Source: a virus. From it: DNA of 44,061 bases. Of the stretch, positions 1-6,371 are shown piece by piece. A program made the translations under genes and the position numbers. Numbering within the stretch: the stretch's first letter is position 1; every line of letters starts with the position of its first letter. A model generated the notes under the pieces. That model was not told where the DNA came from. It worked only from the letters and a program-made list of their open reading frames with translations, and searched no databases. The stretch spans positions 1 through 44,061 of IMG/VR virus record IMGVR_UViG_3300009641_000005; one strand, 5' to 3'.

Positions 1-379
1 AGGCATAGGCCGTAAAGGTGCAGTCCTGCTTGGTCCCGATCATGTAGTAGGTATAAACCATGCCCCGAAGATTGTCCCAACCCCTGACCCGAATAATGAA
101 CACGTTGAAGCAGTGTCGAATTACCCGGCGGACCTGTGGGTGGGGAGGACGCTCAGTTTTGGTCGCCCTGACGCCCAAGTTGATTTGTTCGAACTCGGGG
201 ACCTTCTCCTTCTCCCCGGCGTGCTGATCAATCTCATGCTGCTCGATACCATGCTTGGTCATCAGCTCAGAGGCTTTGGCAAAGAATGCCTTCGCCTCGT
301 TCTCGTTGTTCGTGCCCTTGGCCTTGGAGAGAAGTTTGCGCAGCTTCTCCAAGATGGATGTGTGGATGGGTGCGGTCAT
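1..379 (-). CDS. DUF2786-containing protein, 3' part outside window
   Basis: The reading frame opens at an ATG at 379 and runs off the left edge without a stop, so only about 126 residues are visible. Residues about 7-45 (LEKLRKLLSKAKGTNNENEA, then a helix ending ELMTKHGIEQHEI) match the DUF2786 pattern: a Lys/Leu-rich helix followed by an Asn/Glu turn and a second helix. DUF2786 is a small helical domain of unknown function, common in phages, plasmids and bacteria, often followed by a C-terminal domain like the one starting here (RHCFNVFIIRVRG onward). It lies 4 bases downstream of the 81-aa gene and is probably the last gene of the same operon in view. There is no clear Shine-Dalgarno site, so translation may be coupled. 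The family call is from pattern memory; the function is unknown. Confidence 0.72.
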   Translation of the reverse strand, partial: MTAPIHTSILEKLRKLLSKAKGTNNENEAKAFFAKASELMTKHGIEQHEIDQHAGEKEKVPEFEQINLGVRATKTERPPHPQVRRVIRHCFNVFIIRVRGWDNLRGMVYTYYMIGTKQDCTFTAYA

Positions 380-383
380 GGGA

Positions 384-629
384 TTAAAGGAACATCGCGC
401 AATGGTGTTCTTCAACCGTCGGTTCCTTGCCTGCCACCTGCTGCTTGGCAAAGATCCTTTTAACACTCGACCAGCTAGTCAACGGGCTAGTGCTCGTCCT
501 GACCGGCGAGTGGTTGCTGTTGAATCGGACCAACCAATACTGCTCGGCGGAATTGGCCGGGTCGATCTCAGCGACCTGAACCTCAATGCCGTCCTTGACG
601 TAAGAACGGACGAATTTGATCTCTCTCAT
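384..629 (-). CDS. hypothetical protein, 81 aa
   Basis: I do not recognise this protein. It starts at ATG 629 with a strong ribosome binding site (AAGGAG, 5 bases upstream) inside an A/C-rich leader with CCACAACCATAAGGAG that recurs in front of other genes here. The N-terminal half is a plausible small beta-rich domain (REIKFVRSYVKDGIEVQVAE, then EQYWLVRF); the C-terminal half is polar. There is no signal peptide or membrane segment. A 108-base intergenic stretch with an inverted repeat separates it from the upstream nuclease gene, so it probably begins its own transcript with the DUF2786 gene. The coding call rests on the ribosome binding site, spacing and strand agreement. Confidence 0.68.
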   Translation of the reverse strand: MREIKFVRSYVKDGIEVQVAEIDPANSAEQYWLVRFNSNHSPVRTSTSPLTSWSSVKRIFAKQQVAGKEPTVEEHHCAMFL

Positions 630-663
630 AGTGCTCCTTATGGTTGTGGATGTTGAACTGCTA

Positions 664-679
664 TGTTAGAAAGCTAACA
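664..679. promoter_or_regulatory. Inverted repeat TGTTAG-N4-CTAACA (candidate operator)
   Basis: A perfect 6-bp inverted repeat with a 4-base spacer (aaag) lies in the 630-737 gap, about 35 bases upstream of the minus-strand start at 629. A similar site occurs at 24665-24680 and a degenerate one at 22807-22822, each also in an intergenic region before a minus-strand start. The sequence ACAGAGCACC overlaps it at 677-686 and recurs at 24632-24641. It is too short for a convincing terminator and has no T-tract, so an operator or promoter element is more likely. I see no clean sigma-70 -35/-10 pair. The rest of the gap holds nothing else recognisable. Confidence 0.4.
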
Positions 680-737
680 GAGCACCCGCTCAAAAGCAAG
701 TTATTTCAATCCACAGAAGCTACTGCAAGAGCGTGAT

Positions 738-1298
738 TTACACCAACTCTTTCACCTGGGAAGGGGTCACCGTCATGCAGAAATCCCCGAAGCGCATTCC
801 AACGAATGAAACAATTTCATTTGCTAACATGCAGCGCAGGTGAAGGAGCGGACACGTCGGCACCCCACCAAGCTCCTTCCAAAGTGAGTATGGGAAATAG
901 ACCATCGCCTCGCACTTGTCCCGTTGGTGAATGAGCATCCAACCCTTGGATCCGGCGGCTTTGTGCGCATTGATTGCCTGTTGTACAAAACAGGCAAAAG
1001 GCCCCGGCTTGCGACGTGGCTTGTGATCAAATAGCTCGGCGATGTGGGCATGAAAGTAACCACGCTTCGCTTCAATGGTGAAGACCTCGAGAAGCGGGGT
1101 TCCAGCCGGATCCATGGCCGTTACGTCACCATACCCGCCGAAGGTCTTCTTCCCTTTTCTGCCTCGGATCGTAGCCCGACCCCCACTGGTGCTGGCCCGC
1201 CAAAATACATCATCCCGCTCGCCCTTAGTCCACCATTGGGAAAGCAGCTTGCAGATGTATCGTTCGAATCCTGATCCTTTGTGACTTGGATGTTTCAT
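738..1298 (-). CDS. PD-(D/E)xK superfamily nuclease (resolvase/VRR-like)
   Basis: The 186-aa protein has the core of a restriction-endonuclease-like fold: an N-terminal helix with Glu12 (GFERYICKLL), Asp58 after a Gly-rich turn (GGYGDVT), and Glu76-x-Lys78 (FTIEAKRG). Together they form the E...D...ExK catalytic set. Basic residues at 43-52 would suit DNA contact. Such phage enzymes resolve branched replication or recombination intermediates or act as structure-specific nucleases. The start ATG at 1298 overlaps the stop of the upstream glycosyltransferase gene (ATGA at 1295-1298), so translation is coupled. It is the last gene of the recombination/replication operon before an intergenic gap. 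The exact subfamily is not determined. Confidence 0.7.
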   Translation of the reverse strand: MKHPSHKGSGFERYICKLLSQWWTKGERDDVFWRASTSGGRATIRGRKGKKTFGGYGDVTAMDPAGTPLLEVFTIEAKRGYFHAHIAELFDHKPRRKPGPFACFVQQAINAHKAAGSKGWMLIHQRDKCEAMVYFPYSLWKELGGVPTCPLLHLRCMLANEIVSFVGMRFGDFCMTVTPSQVKELV

Positions 1299-2332
1299 GC
1301 AAAGAGCTTGGCCCGTCCATGCACCTGCTTTTGGGGAACCAGCTGGTAGGTATTGTCCACCTGCTCGAGGACCCAGTTAGGGTGATGGTTTTTGATGTGC
1401 CAAATGTGATAGCTAATCGCCTCCCGACTCAGTCCAGTCAGGGCCTCAATTTGATCAAAACTGATTGGACTATTCACGATCAACGCAGTGTCAATCTGCC
1501 CAACCTGTCCTTCCCCTCCTGGATGACCAAGCAGAGACCGTTTGGTGACAGAGCTAATCTCCCCCTCCCCATCCCGATAGAAGAGCAATGGGAAGCGGCG
1601 CAGCAGATGTTCGCGCGTGCGCTGGATAATCAGCTTGCGATGCTCCCGATCCTTAAACCAGGCGGACTGCTCATCCTTGTGTTGGTACGTGGACAGCAGG
1701 ACCCGATTGCAGCGTAGGACCCGCTTGCCCATCTCCATGCACTTGGCGCGCAGGACAGGAGTATCATCTAAAGCCGGTCCAACCTCAGGATTAACCACAT
1801 CCTTCTCCTCAAAGAGTACGCCGAGGTCACTCCGCACCCAGGTGCCCCATCCGGTAACGCCCATCGGGGCAGCCACGTAGTCACCCTTCCCTTGCAGCTT
1901 TTGGAAATAGTATCCCCCGACCACTTCATAGCAGATGAAGTAAAGGCAAGGGGCTGGGCTGATCCCTGGATTGACCAGCAGCTCATAGAGATACTTGGTT
2001 GAGTCTTCCATCCCACCTTCTCGATCAACTGGGACAATATCATCGTCAAGCAGCAGGACTGCTTCATTCCTGCGCCGCGCATAGAGCTCTTTCAAGACCA
2101 GGTTCTGCTTCTTCCACCGCAAGGTTCTCTCGGGCAGAAATATGCAATCCCATCCCTTCATCGCCTGCTCTTCCTCCGGACTGTAATCGGAGCAGATCGA
2201 CAGCACCCGAAGATCGGGGTAGAGTTCATGTAGTTGGGCGCGTGCCTTCAGATGCCACTTCAATCGCTTGACCCGACGTTCCGAATCAGGCCCTAGGTAC
2301 GAGCTGAGGACGATATTTGGGAATGGGTTCAT
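1295..2332 (-). CDS. GT-A-type glycosyltransferase with C-terminal helix-turn-helix
   Basis: The 345-aa protein resembles nucleotide-sugar glycosyltransferases of the GT-A fold. It has a Rossmann-like N-terminus (NIVLSSYLGPDSERR) and a hydrophobic strand ending in a DDD motif at about 96-98 (VLLLDDDIVP), the usual place of the metal-binding DxD. A TGWGTWVRSDLG segment could form the acceptor side. The last 60 residues (SFDQIEALTGLSREAISYHI) look like a winged-helix or HTH domain, which is unusual and suggests a DNA-bound substrate or a regulatory role. The ATG at 2332 is chosen over an upstream GTG because the longer form only extends overlap with the 5' nuclease gene. Substrate unknown; DNA-base glycosylation is an inference from the modification genes nearby. 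Confidence 0.58.
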   Translation of the reverse strand: MNPFPNIVLSSYLGPDSERRVKRLKWHLKARAQLHELYPDLRVLSICSDYSPEEEQAMKGWDCIFLPERTLRWKKQNLVLKELYARRRNEAVLLLDDDIVPVDREGGMEDSTKYLYELLVNPGISPAPCLYFICYEVVGGYYFQKLQGKGDYVAAPMGVTGWGTWVRSDLGVLFEEKDVVNPEVGPALDDTPVLRAKCMEMGKRVLRCNRVLLSTYQHKDEQSAWFKDREHRKLIIQRTREHLLRRFPLLFYRDGEGEISSVTKRSLLGHPGGEGQVGQIDTALIVNSPISFDQIEALTGLSREAISYHIWHIKNHHPNWVLEQVDNTYQLVPQKQVHGRAKLFA

Positions 2333-3188
2333 GAGGGCTTCGGAGACGAGAGAGAAGCGGAATGCTATTTCGCAGGGTTCTAAGCCCCAACTCAGCACAG
2401 ACCTCACCCCAACCCTGCTCAGAGATGTGATCTGGCGCTAGGACGTATTTCGGCGTCTTAGCAAAGGGAAGTAGGACTAGGGGCTTGTTGCGTAGCACTA
2501 CCCCGTCCCAACCCTGCTTGATGAGCGAAAACGCGCTGGAATTGGGCTTTAACCGGTCGGTTAGGTACTTGATTGCGGTTTTCTTCCCAATTCGAGGGAT
2601 TCCGGGCACCTCGTCCGTCTTGCACCCGGCAATCGCTAGCACCTTGGCCCATTGTGGTGGGACCAGCCCTGTCTCCTGCCGAAAAGATTGGAGCGTATTC
2701 ATTTTGCGCTGCTTGGGATCGTACATGCTCACGTTACCGCGCAGGAGTTGGAAAAAGTCCCGATCACTGCTGATGATGACCGCCTCCTCCTCACATGGCA
2801 GCGTTTTAGTGATCGAGGCAATGATATCATCTGACTCATAACCGCGCTCGGCGAAGACGTTGACAAACCCGATCCTGGGCAGATACTCCTCCCGCAGCAA
2901 CCTGATTTGGTGATGAAACGCCCCGATGAGCATAGCCTCCTCTTCCGTCATGGGCTTAGAGTGTCGGTGATGCTTATACCCTGGGAACAGAAGCTTACGC
3001 TTGCTCTCCCCTGCCTCAAAGCAGAAGGCCACCTTGTCGGTCGTGAATTGCAGCTTGAGAGTAATCAACTGCTTGAAGAAGCCGAAGAGGACCCCGGTCT
3101 GAATGTCCCCGTAGGACAAGACGCCGGTGGTGTGATAGGAGCGCCACGCCAAGTAATGACAATCGAGCAAAAGCCAGGGTCCGATCAT
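2286..3188 (-). CDS. 5'-3' exonuclease / flap endonuclease (FEN family)
   Basis: The 300-aa protein has the family layout of phage and PolA-type 5' nucleases. Asp9 sits in LLLDCHYLAWRS. It is followed by FCFEAGESKRKLLFPGYKHH with the helical-arch basic residues, ERGYESDDIIAS, VIISSDRDFFQL (acidic metal ligands), and the DNA-binding helix-hairpin-helix VPGIPRIGKKTAIKYL. It would remove RNA primers and flaps, working with the stand-alone family A polymerase encoded in the same operon. The real start is the ATG at 3188, which overlaps the previous stop as ATGA (3185-3188); a longer frame to 3338 has no support. Its end overlaps the glycosyltransferase start by 47 bases. Confidence 0.87.
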   Translation of the reverse strand: MIGPWLLLDCHYLAWRSYHTTGVLSYGDIQTGVLFGFFKQLITLKLQFTTDKVAFCFEAGESKRKLLFPGYKHHRHSKPMTEEEAMLIGAFHHQIRLLREEYLPRIGFVNVFAERGYESDDIIASITKTLPCEEEAVIISSDRDFFQLLRGNVSMYDPKQRKMNTLQSFRQETGLVPPQWAKVLAIAGCKTDEVPGIPRIGKKTAIKYLTDRLKPNSSAFSLIKQGWDGVVLRNKPLVLLPFAKTPKYVLAPDHISEQGWGEVCAELGLRTLRNSIPLLSRLRSPHEPIPKYRPQLVPRA

Positions 3189-3439
3189 GGAACCAGTAGG
3201 GCTATCATTTCGGGAGAGGCCATCACAATCCTCGTTCCCAATAAATGATTGGTGAAGTTGGTGGGGTTTAGGTTCGCCGCACAAATAAAGGTCAGGTTCG
3301 GAGAACTTATGGCCCTGAACTTGACCAAACCATTCCACTCAGACTCTACAATGAACTGCATCTCTAACCACTTGTTGTTTTTAATATCGAACAGTCGATA
3401 GGAAACGCAGCGTTCTAACGATATTTCAATATCTCTCAT
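3185..3439 (-). CDS. hypothetical protein, 84 aa
   Basis: Unrecognised small protein, placed between RecA and the 5' nuclease with ATGA overlaps at both ends (3436-3439 and 3185-3188). This makes it very probably translated. The start is ATG 3439, giving MRDIEISLERCVSYRL; the upstream in-frame codons belong to the recA 3' end. It is beta-strand-rich with alternating hydrophobics (WLEMQFIVESEWNGLVKFRA) and has no catalytic motif, membrane segment or signal peptide. The setting suggests an accessory replication or recombination factor, but nothing in the residues proves it. Confidence 0.75.
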   Translation of the reverse strand: MRDIEISLERCVSYRLFDIKNNKWLEMQFIVESEWNGLVKFRAISSPNLTFICAANLNPTNFTNHLLGTRIVMASPEMIALLVP

Positions 3440-4533
3440 AGATAACGGGGTTGGCGTTTGATCGCACATGCCTCCTCAATCTCATTCCAGACCTCTTCCA
3501 CTAGGTCGCGCAAGTCCAGTTCAAGGTGCTTCTCCTCGATGTAATGAATGAGTTCCTCTTCAGTGCCGGCGAAGCCAAATCCCTTCGCAGAGACCACCCC
3601 CTTCTCCACGCCCCAATGTTTCTCCTCAATTAGGAAGCTCACGCAAGACCCAATATCATCCAATCCATAACTATCATAGATTGGGACGAGGATTTCGGGA
3701 TCCTTGCCAGTGATTCGATTGCGCTTAATTTTAATCCGAGCGACAATACCAACTTGCCGATCCTTCCCTTTGACCCGCCTCCGAATCTTCTCCTTGATCG
3801 AACTCCAGATCTCCACGGCGGCGTAGAACTTGAGGGCCCGACCACCACTGCGGGTCTTGGTCTCCATCCCAAAGCCAAGGTTGTCACGCGTCTGCCCAAT
3901 AACGATCAGGATGGAGCCAGTCTCACGCAAGCCGATCAGCACCCTCCGGATATTCTCGGAATGAACTTTGGCCTTACCATCCCCATAACTGCCAATCTGC
4001 TCCCGTCCCTTTTCAAATGACTCCTTCTGCTCGGAAAACTTCTCATTAGCAGCATGACTGGTCAGAGAGTCCTGCGAATCAAGGACGTAGATGAAAGGCT
4101 TGCCAGTACGACGCGCCTTGGCCAAGCAATCATCGAGATGGTAATAGAAGCTCTCGACTGTCGTGGAGTAAATTGGATTGCCCTTCCCATCCTTCGCCGG
4201 CGGTCGAAGGCGGGCAGCCAGGGCCTTGCCAAAGAAGTATTCAATGCTCATCAACGCACCATCTTCCACGTTGTCATAAACGAAGACATAGTTCTTGAAG
4301 TCAGGGTTTTGTGACGCCTCAGCCATGCAGGTAAGACAAATCCACGTCTTTCCACTGTCACTATCCCCAACGAAGAAGATGTACTTGCCCTTGGGAAAAC
4401 CACCACACGCCCGGCCAGTGCAAGCCAAATTGAGCAGCGCGGAGCCGGTGCTGAGCAGATCAGATGACTTAAAGGTTAAGGGCGCCGTGCGTGCCCTTAG
4501 CTGCTCCTTGATGCTCTCTGTATCGTTAGCCAT
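3436..4533 (-). CDS. RecA/UvsX-like recombinase
   Basis: The 365-aa protein is a RecA-fold ATPase. It has Walker A at about 56-63 (GDSDSGKT), Walker B ending in Asp (FIYVLDSQDSL, about 146-156), and a RecA-like Gln strand (ILIVIGQTRDN) that senses ATP. GMETKTRSGGRALKFYAAVEIW fits the loop-2/core strand region of phage UvsX-like proteins. It would form filaments on ssDNA and drive strand exchange, together with the ssDNA-binding and UvsY-like proteins just upstream. The start at ATG 4533 has no Shine-Dalgarno; instead a strong hairpin ends a few bases before it. The stop overlaps the next gene as ATGA. The length is typical of phage recombinases. Confidence 0.9.
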   Translation of the reverse strand: MANDTESIKEQLRARTAPLTFKSSDLLSTGSALLNLACTGRACGGFPKGKYIFFVGDSDSGKTWICLTCMAEASQNPDFKNYVFVYDNVEDGALMSIEYFFGKALAARLRPPAKDGKGNPIYSTTVESFYYHLDDCLAKARRTGKPFIYVLDSQDSLTSHAANEKFSEQKESFEKGREQIGSYGDGKAKVHSENIRRVLIGLRETGSILIVIGQTRDNLGFGMETKTRSGGRALKFYAAVEIWSSIKEKIRRRVKGKDRQVGIVARIKIKRNRITGKDPEILVPIYDSYGLDDIGSCVSFLIEEKHWGVEKGVVSAKGFGFAGTEEELIHYIEEKHLELDLRDLVEEVWNEIEEACAIKRQPRYL

Positions 4534-4541
4534 AAAAGGAA

Positions 4542-4573
4542 GGGCTGCTCAGACCCGATGGAGTGAGCAGCCC
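4542..4573 (-). terminator. 10-bp hairpin with T-rich tail between ssb and recA
   Basis: On the minus strand GGGCTGCTCA pairs perfectly with TGAGCAGCCC across a 12-base loop and is followed by TTCCTTTT. This is the look of an intrinsic terminator for the ssb transcript. It is unusual in lying directly before the recA start codon (ATG at 4533), with no Shine-Dalgarno between, so it could act as an attenuator or processing site rather than a full stop. The arrangement is repeated before queD (16015-16046), with the same CCCTTtCCTTTTa-like tail. Confidence 0.6.
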
Positions 4574-4593
4574 AGCATCTGGTACAAGTCCAG

Positions 4594-5688
4594 TTACCAG
4601 TCCTCACCATCGGATGCCGGCGTGTGGCGGCCGGATCCAGGAGAAGGTCGTCGGTCAGATCCGGGGGCGTCTTCCCCACGGCCACCGCGCGGACGCGCCT
4701 CACCCGGAGCATCATCGTTAAAGAAATCCTCCTCCGACTTACCACCGGTCGGACGTTCCTCATCAGTACCCCGTCCCCGACCGGCAGGTGGTTCATCCGT
4801 CCCTCGACCTCGACCGGCTGCTGGACGCCGTTCCTGATCGGCATCACGCCCCCGGCCGGTTGGACGCTCATCATCGGTGCCTCGCCCACGACCTGCTGGG
4901 TGTTGATCCCCATCTGGGCCCCGGCCACGCGCTGGCTGACGTTGATCTTGGTCTCCACTCCCAGATCGCTCTCCTCCCTCCAACGCCGCTTCAATCTCGG
5001 CGGTCGGTAAGAGTTTGATCAATTCATCGAGGCAAACACACTGCTCCAACATGCTGGTGCCGTAGGGTTCACGAGTCTTGAAATCGATGGTCTCAGCCTT
5101 GTACCAGACACGCTTGTTGGCCGACTCCTCGACGAATCCAATCTTGAGGGTGAAGCCCTTCTTCAGATGGTAAAACAAGTGGAAAGCATCCTGCTCATCC
5201 TGGTCGCGAATTCGAGCGTCCAGCAAACGACCAAACAGATGATAGGACATGTCCCAAAGCTGGATGCCAGCGTCGGGATTTTCAACATCGATGATCTGGA
5301 AGATTTGGCGCTCGCGTGGGTAGAGACTCTTGATCAGCTTGTCATCAGCCTGCGGATCCATCTTCAGCGTGCGCTGCATTTCGCAGATCGGGCAAGGGTG
5401 CCTATTCCCCTCCAGATCGGCGGTCTCCCTTGGGCAGACAATGCCAATCTGATCGGGGCCTACCCGACCATGAATGAAGTAGGTGCGTTCATAATGAAGC
5501 ATCCCTTCATCGGCGTGCGGATTGCCTTTGGCCGCAACGTAAGGCATGATATCAAGCCGTATCACGCCTGGTTTCTTGACACGAAAGAGCGGCATGTTTT
5601 TTGGCAGCTTCAAGGCAAAGCTGTCGAACTCGCGCTCATGCTCCGCCGCCCGTTTTCTGGCGTCGGAATAGCTATATTCCTTGCTCAT
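4594..5688 (-). CDS. single-stranded DNA-binding protein (gp32-like) with RGRGTD-repeat tail
   Basis: The 364-aa protein has a globular N-terminal domain of about 240 residues. It contains a likely zinc site Cys85...His97-x-Cys99-x2-Cys102 (IVCPRE...RHPCPICEMQ), the arrangement expected of T4 gp32-type ssDNA-binding proteins, and WDMSYHLFGRLLDARI matches the OB-fold region of such phage proteins. The last 120 residues are low complexity: several copies of GRGRGTDEERPTG-like units, then a very acidic end (SEEDFFNDD, finishing DGEDW). Acidic tails usually recruit replication partners, while the RG repeats could add nucleic-acid contacts. The start ATG 5688 overlaps the stop of the preceding small gene (ATGA) and has an AAAGGAAAG ribosome binding site. 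It sits with recA and the UvsY-like gene. Confidence 0.75.
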   Translation of the reverse strand: MSKEYSYSDARKRAAEHEREFDSFALKLPKNMPLFRVKKPGVIRLDIMPYVAAKGNPHADEGMLHYERTYFIHGRVGPDQIGIVCPRETADLEGNRHPCPICEMQRTLKMDPQADDKLIKSLYPRERQIFQIIDVENPDAGIQLWDMSYHLFGRLLDARIRDQDEQDAFHLFYHLKKGFTLKIGFVEESANKRVWYKAETIDFKTREPYGTSMLEQCVCLDELIKLLPTAEIEAALEGGERSGSGDQDQRQPARGRGPDGDQHPAGRGRGTDDERPTGRGRDADQERRPAAGRGRGTDEPPAGRGRGTDEERPTGGKSEEDFFNDDAPGEARPRGGRGEDAPGSDRRPSPGSGRHTPASDGEDW

Positions 5689-5849
5689 GGTGTTCTTTCC
5701 TTTTCTGGTGTGCGTTTGGTTTTCCTGAGTTGCTGTTCTAAATTGAATTGCTTCCTAGTTGAAAGGATCGCATAGGTGACCAATTTAGTCCCGGCATACA
5801 ATAGGATCAGCCCTCCAGCCACAAGCCCAATTATTTGTGGAACCGTCAT
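5685..5849 (-). CDS. 54-aa single-span membrane protein
   Basis: The gene was read directly: ATG at 5849, TGA at 5687-5685, 54 residues. Both ends overlap neighbours as ATGA (5846-5849 and 5685-5688), which strongly supports translation. Residues about 4-30 form one hydrophobic segment (PQIIGLVAGGLILLYAGTKL), followed by a basic, polar tail ending KRTPEKERTP, consistent with a short membrane anchor with a cytoplasmic C-terminus. It is wedged between a UvsY-like protein and the ssDNA-binding protein. A membrane protein here might tether replication or recombination complexes to the membrane, but that is speculation. I know no family for it. Confidence 0.75.
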   Translation of the reverse strand: MTVPQIIGLVAGGLILLYAGTKLVTYAILSTRKQFNLEQQLRKTKRTPEKERTP

Positions 5850-6349
5850 TCGCCTTCCCCTTCTCCTTCCTTATGATCAGCCCGCCTTTGACCCAGGCGC
5901 CTCACTCTATCCTTGTCCCCCTCTTGCACCGCCCGACGTTGGCCCGGCGAGACCCTCGGCTCAGAATAGTAATCCTGCGTCCGCAGCTCAACCATCAGCG
6001 TCAGGGCCCGCTTGCGATGCTCCAACGCTGTCACCATAGCCTGCTGGACATCCATGGCGTGACGAGCATCCCGCACATCCTTCGCCGCATCCTTAACTTC
6101 ATTCTGCACCAGCCCTGCCTCCTTGACCGACCACTCCGAGGGCTTGTCAGAAAGACCATAGAGCTTAGGCGACTTCCGGATCTTGCGCGCCATCTCTGCC
6201 ACTACTACATCATAGGTCGAGGAAACCTCATCATAGTCACGCCGCAGGTCCGCCAGCCTCCTGGCCTGCTCGGCGTAGAGAATGGGTTGAATCTGGCATT
6301 CCTTCTCCAGTTTCAGATCATCAATCGCTAAAAAACCTCGAGGATCCAT
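5846..6349 (-). CDS. coiled-coil protein, possible UvsY-like recombination mediator
   Basis: The 167-aa protein is almost all helix with heptad-like patterns (LADLRRDYDEVSSTYDVVVA, later KDAAKDVRDARHAMDV) and a strongly charged C-terminal tail rich in Glu and Gly. It begins FLAIDDLKLEKECQIQPILY. Short helical proteins of this shape, starting with an ID.L...E...QP.L pattern and lying beside recA and ssb, are often the recombination mediator in phages (T4 UvsY role: loading recombinase on protein-covered ssDNA). The functional call rests on position and shape and is only moderately sure. The ATG at 6349 follows AAGAGACC as a weak ribosome binding site; the stop is coupled to the small membrane-protein gene. 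Confidence 0.6.
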   Translation of the reverse strand: MDPRGFLAIDDLKLEKECQIQPILYAEQARRLADLRRDYDEVSSTYDVVVAEMARKIRKSPKLYGLSDKPSEWSVKEAGLVQNEVKDAAKDVRDARHAMDVQQAMVTALEHRKRALTLMVELRTQDYYSEPRVSPGQRRAVQEGDKDRVRRLGQRRADHKEGEGEGE

Positions 6350-6371
6350 ATTGGTCTCTTCCTACATATTA

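Noticed and set aside
113-656. Plus-strand frames at the left edge (116 aa and 133 aa)
   Set aside because: They are antisense to the DUF2786-like frame and to the 81-aa gene, which has a strong ribosome binding site.
1255-1275. TTCGAATCC, a tRNA T-loop-like string
   Set aside because: It lies inside the nuclease coding sequence and no cloverleaf arms could be paired around it; the same holds for a string near 16918.
4295-4837. Plus-strand frame of 180 aa antisense to ssb and recA
   Set aside because: Low-complexity Pro/Arg/Ser product is the mirror of the RGRGTD repeats; no start signal and wrong strand.
4690-4930. Short regular DNA repeats, CRISPR-like at first look
   Set aside because: They follow codon phase of the RGRGTD repeats in the ssDNA-binding protein, and there are no unique spacers of constant length.
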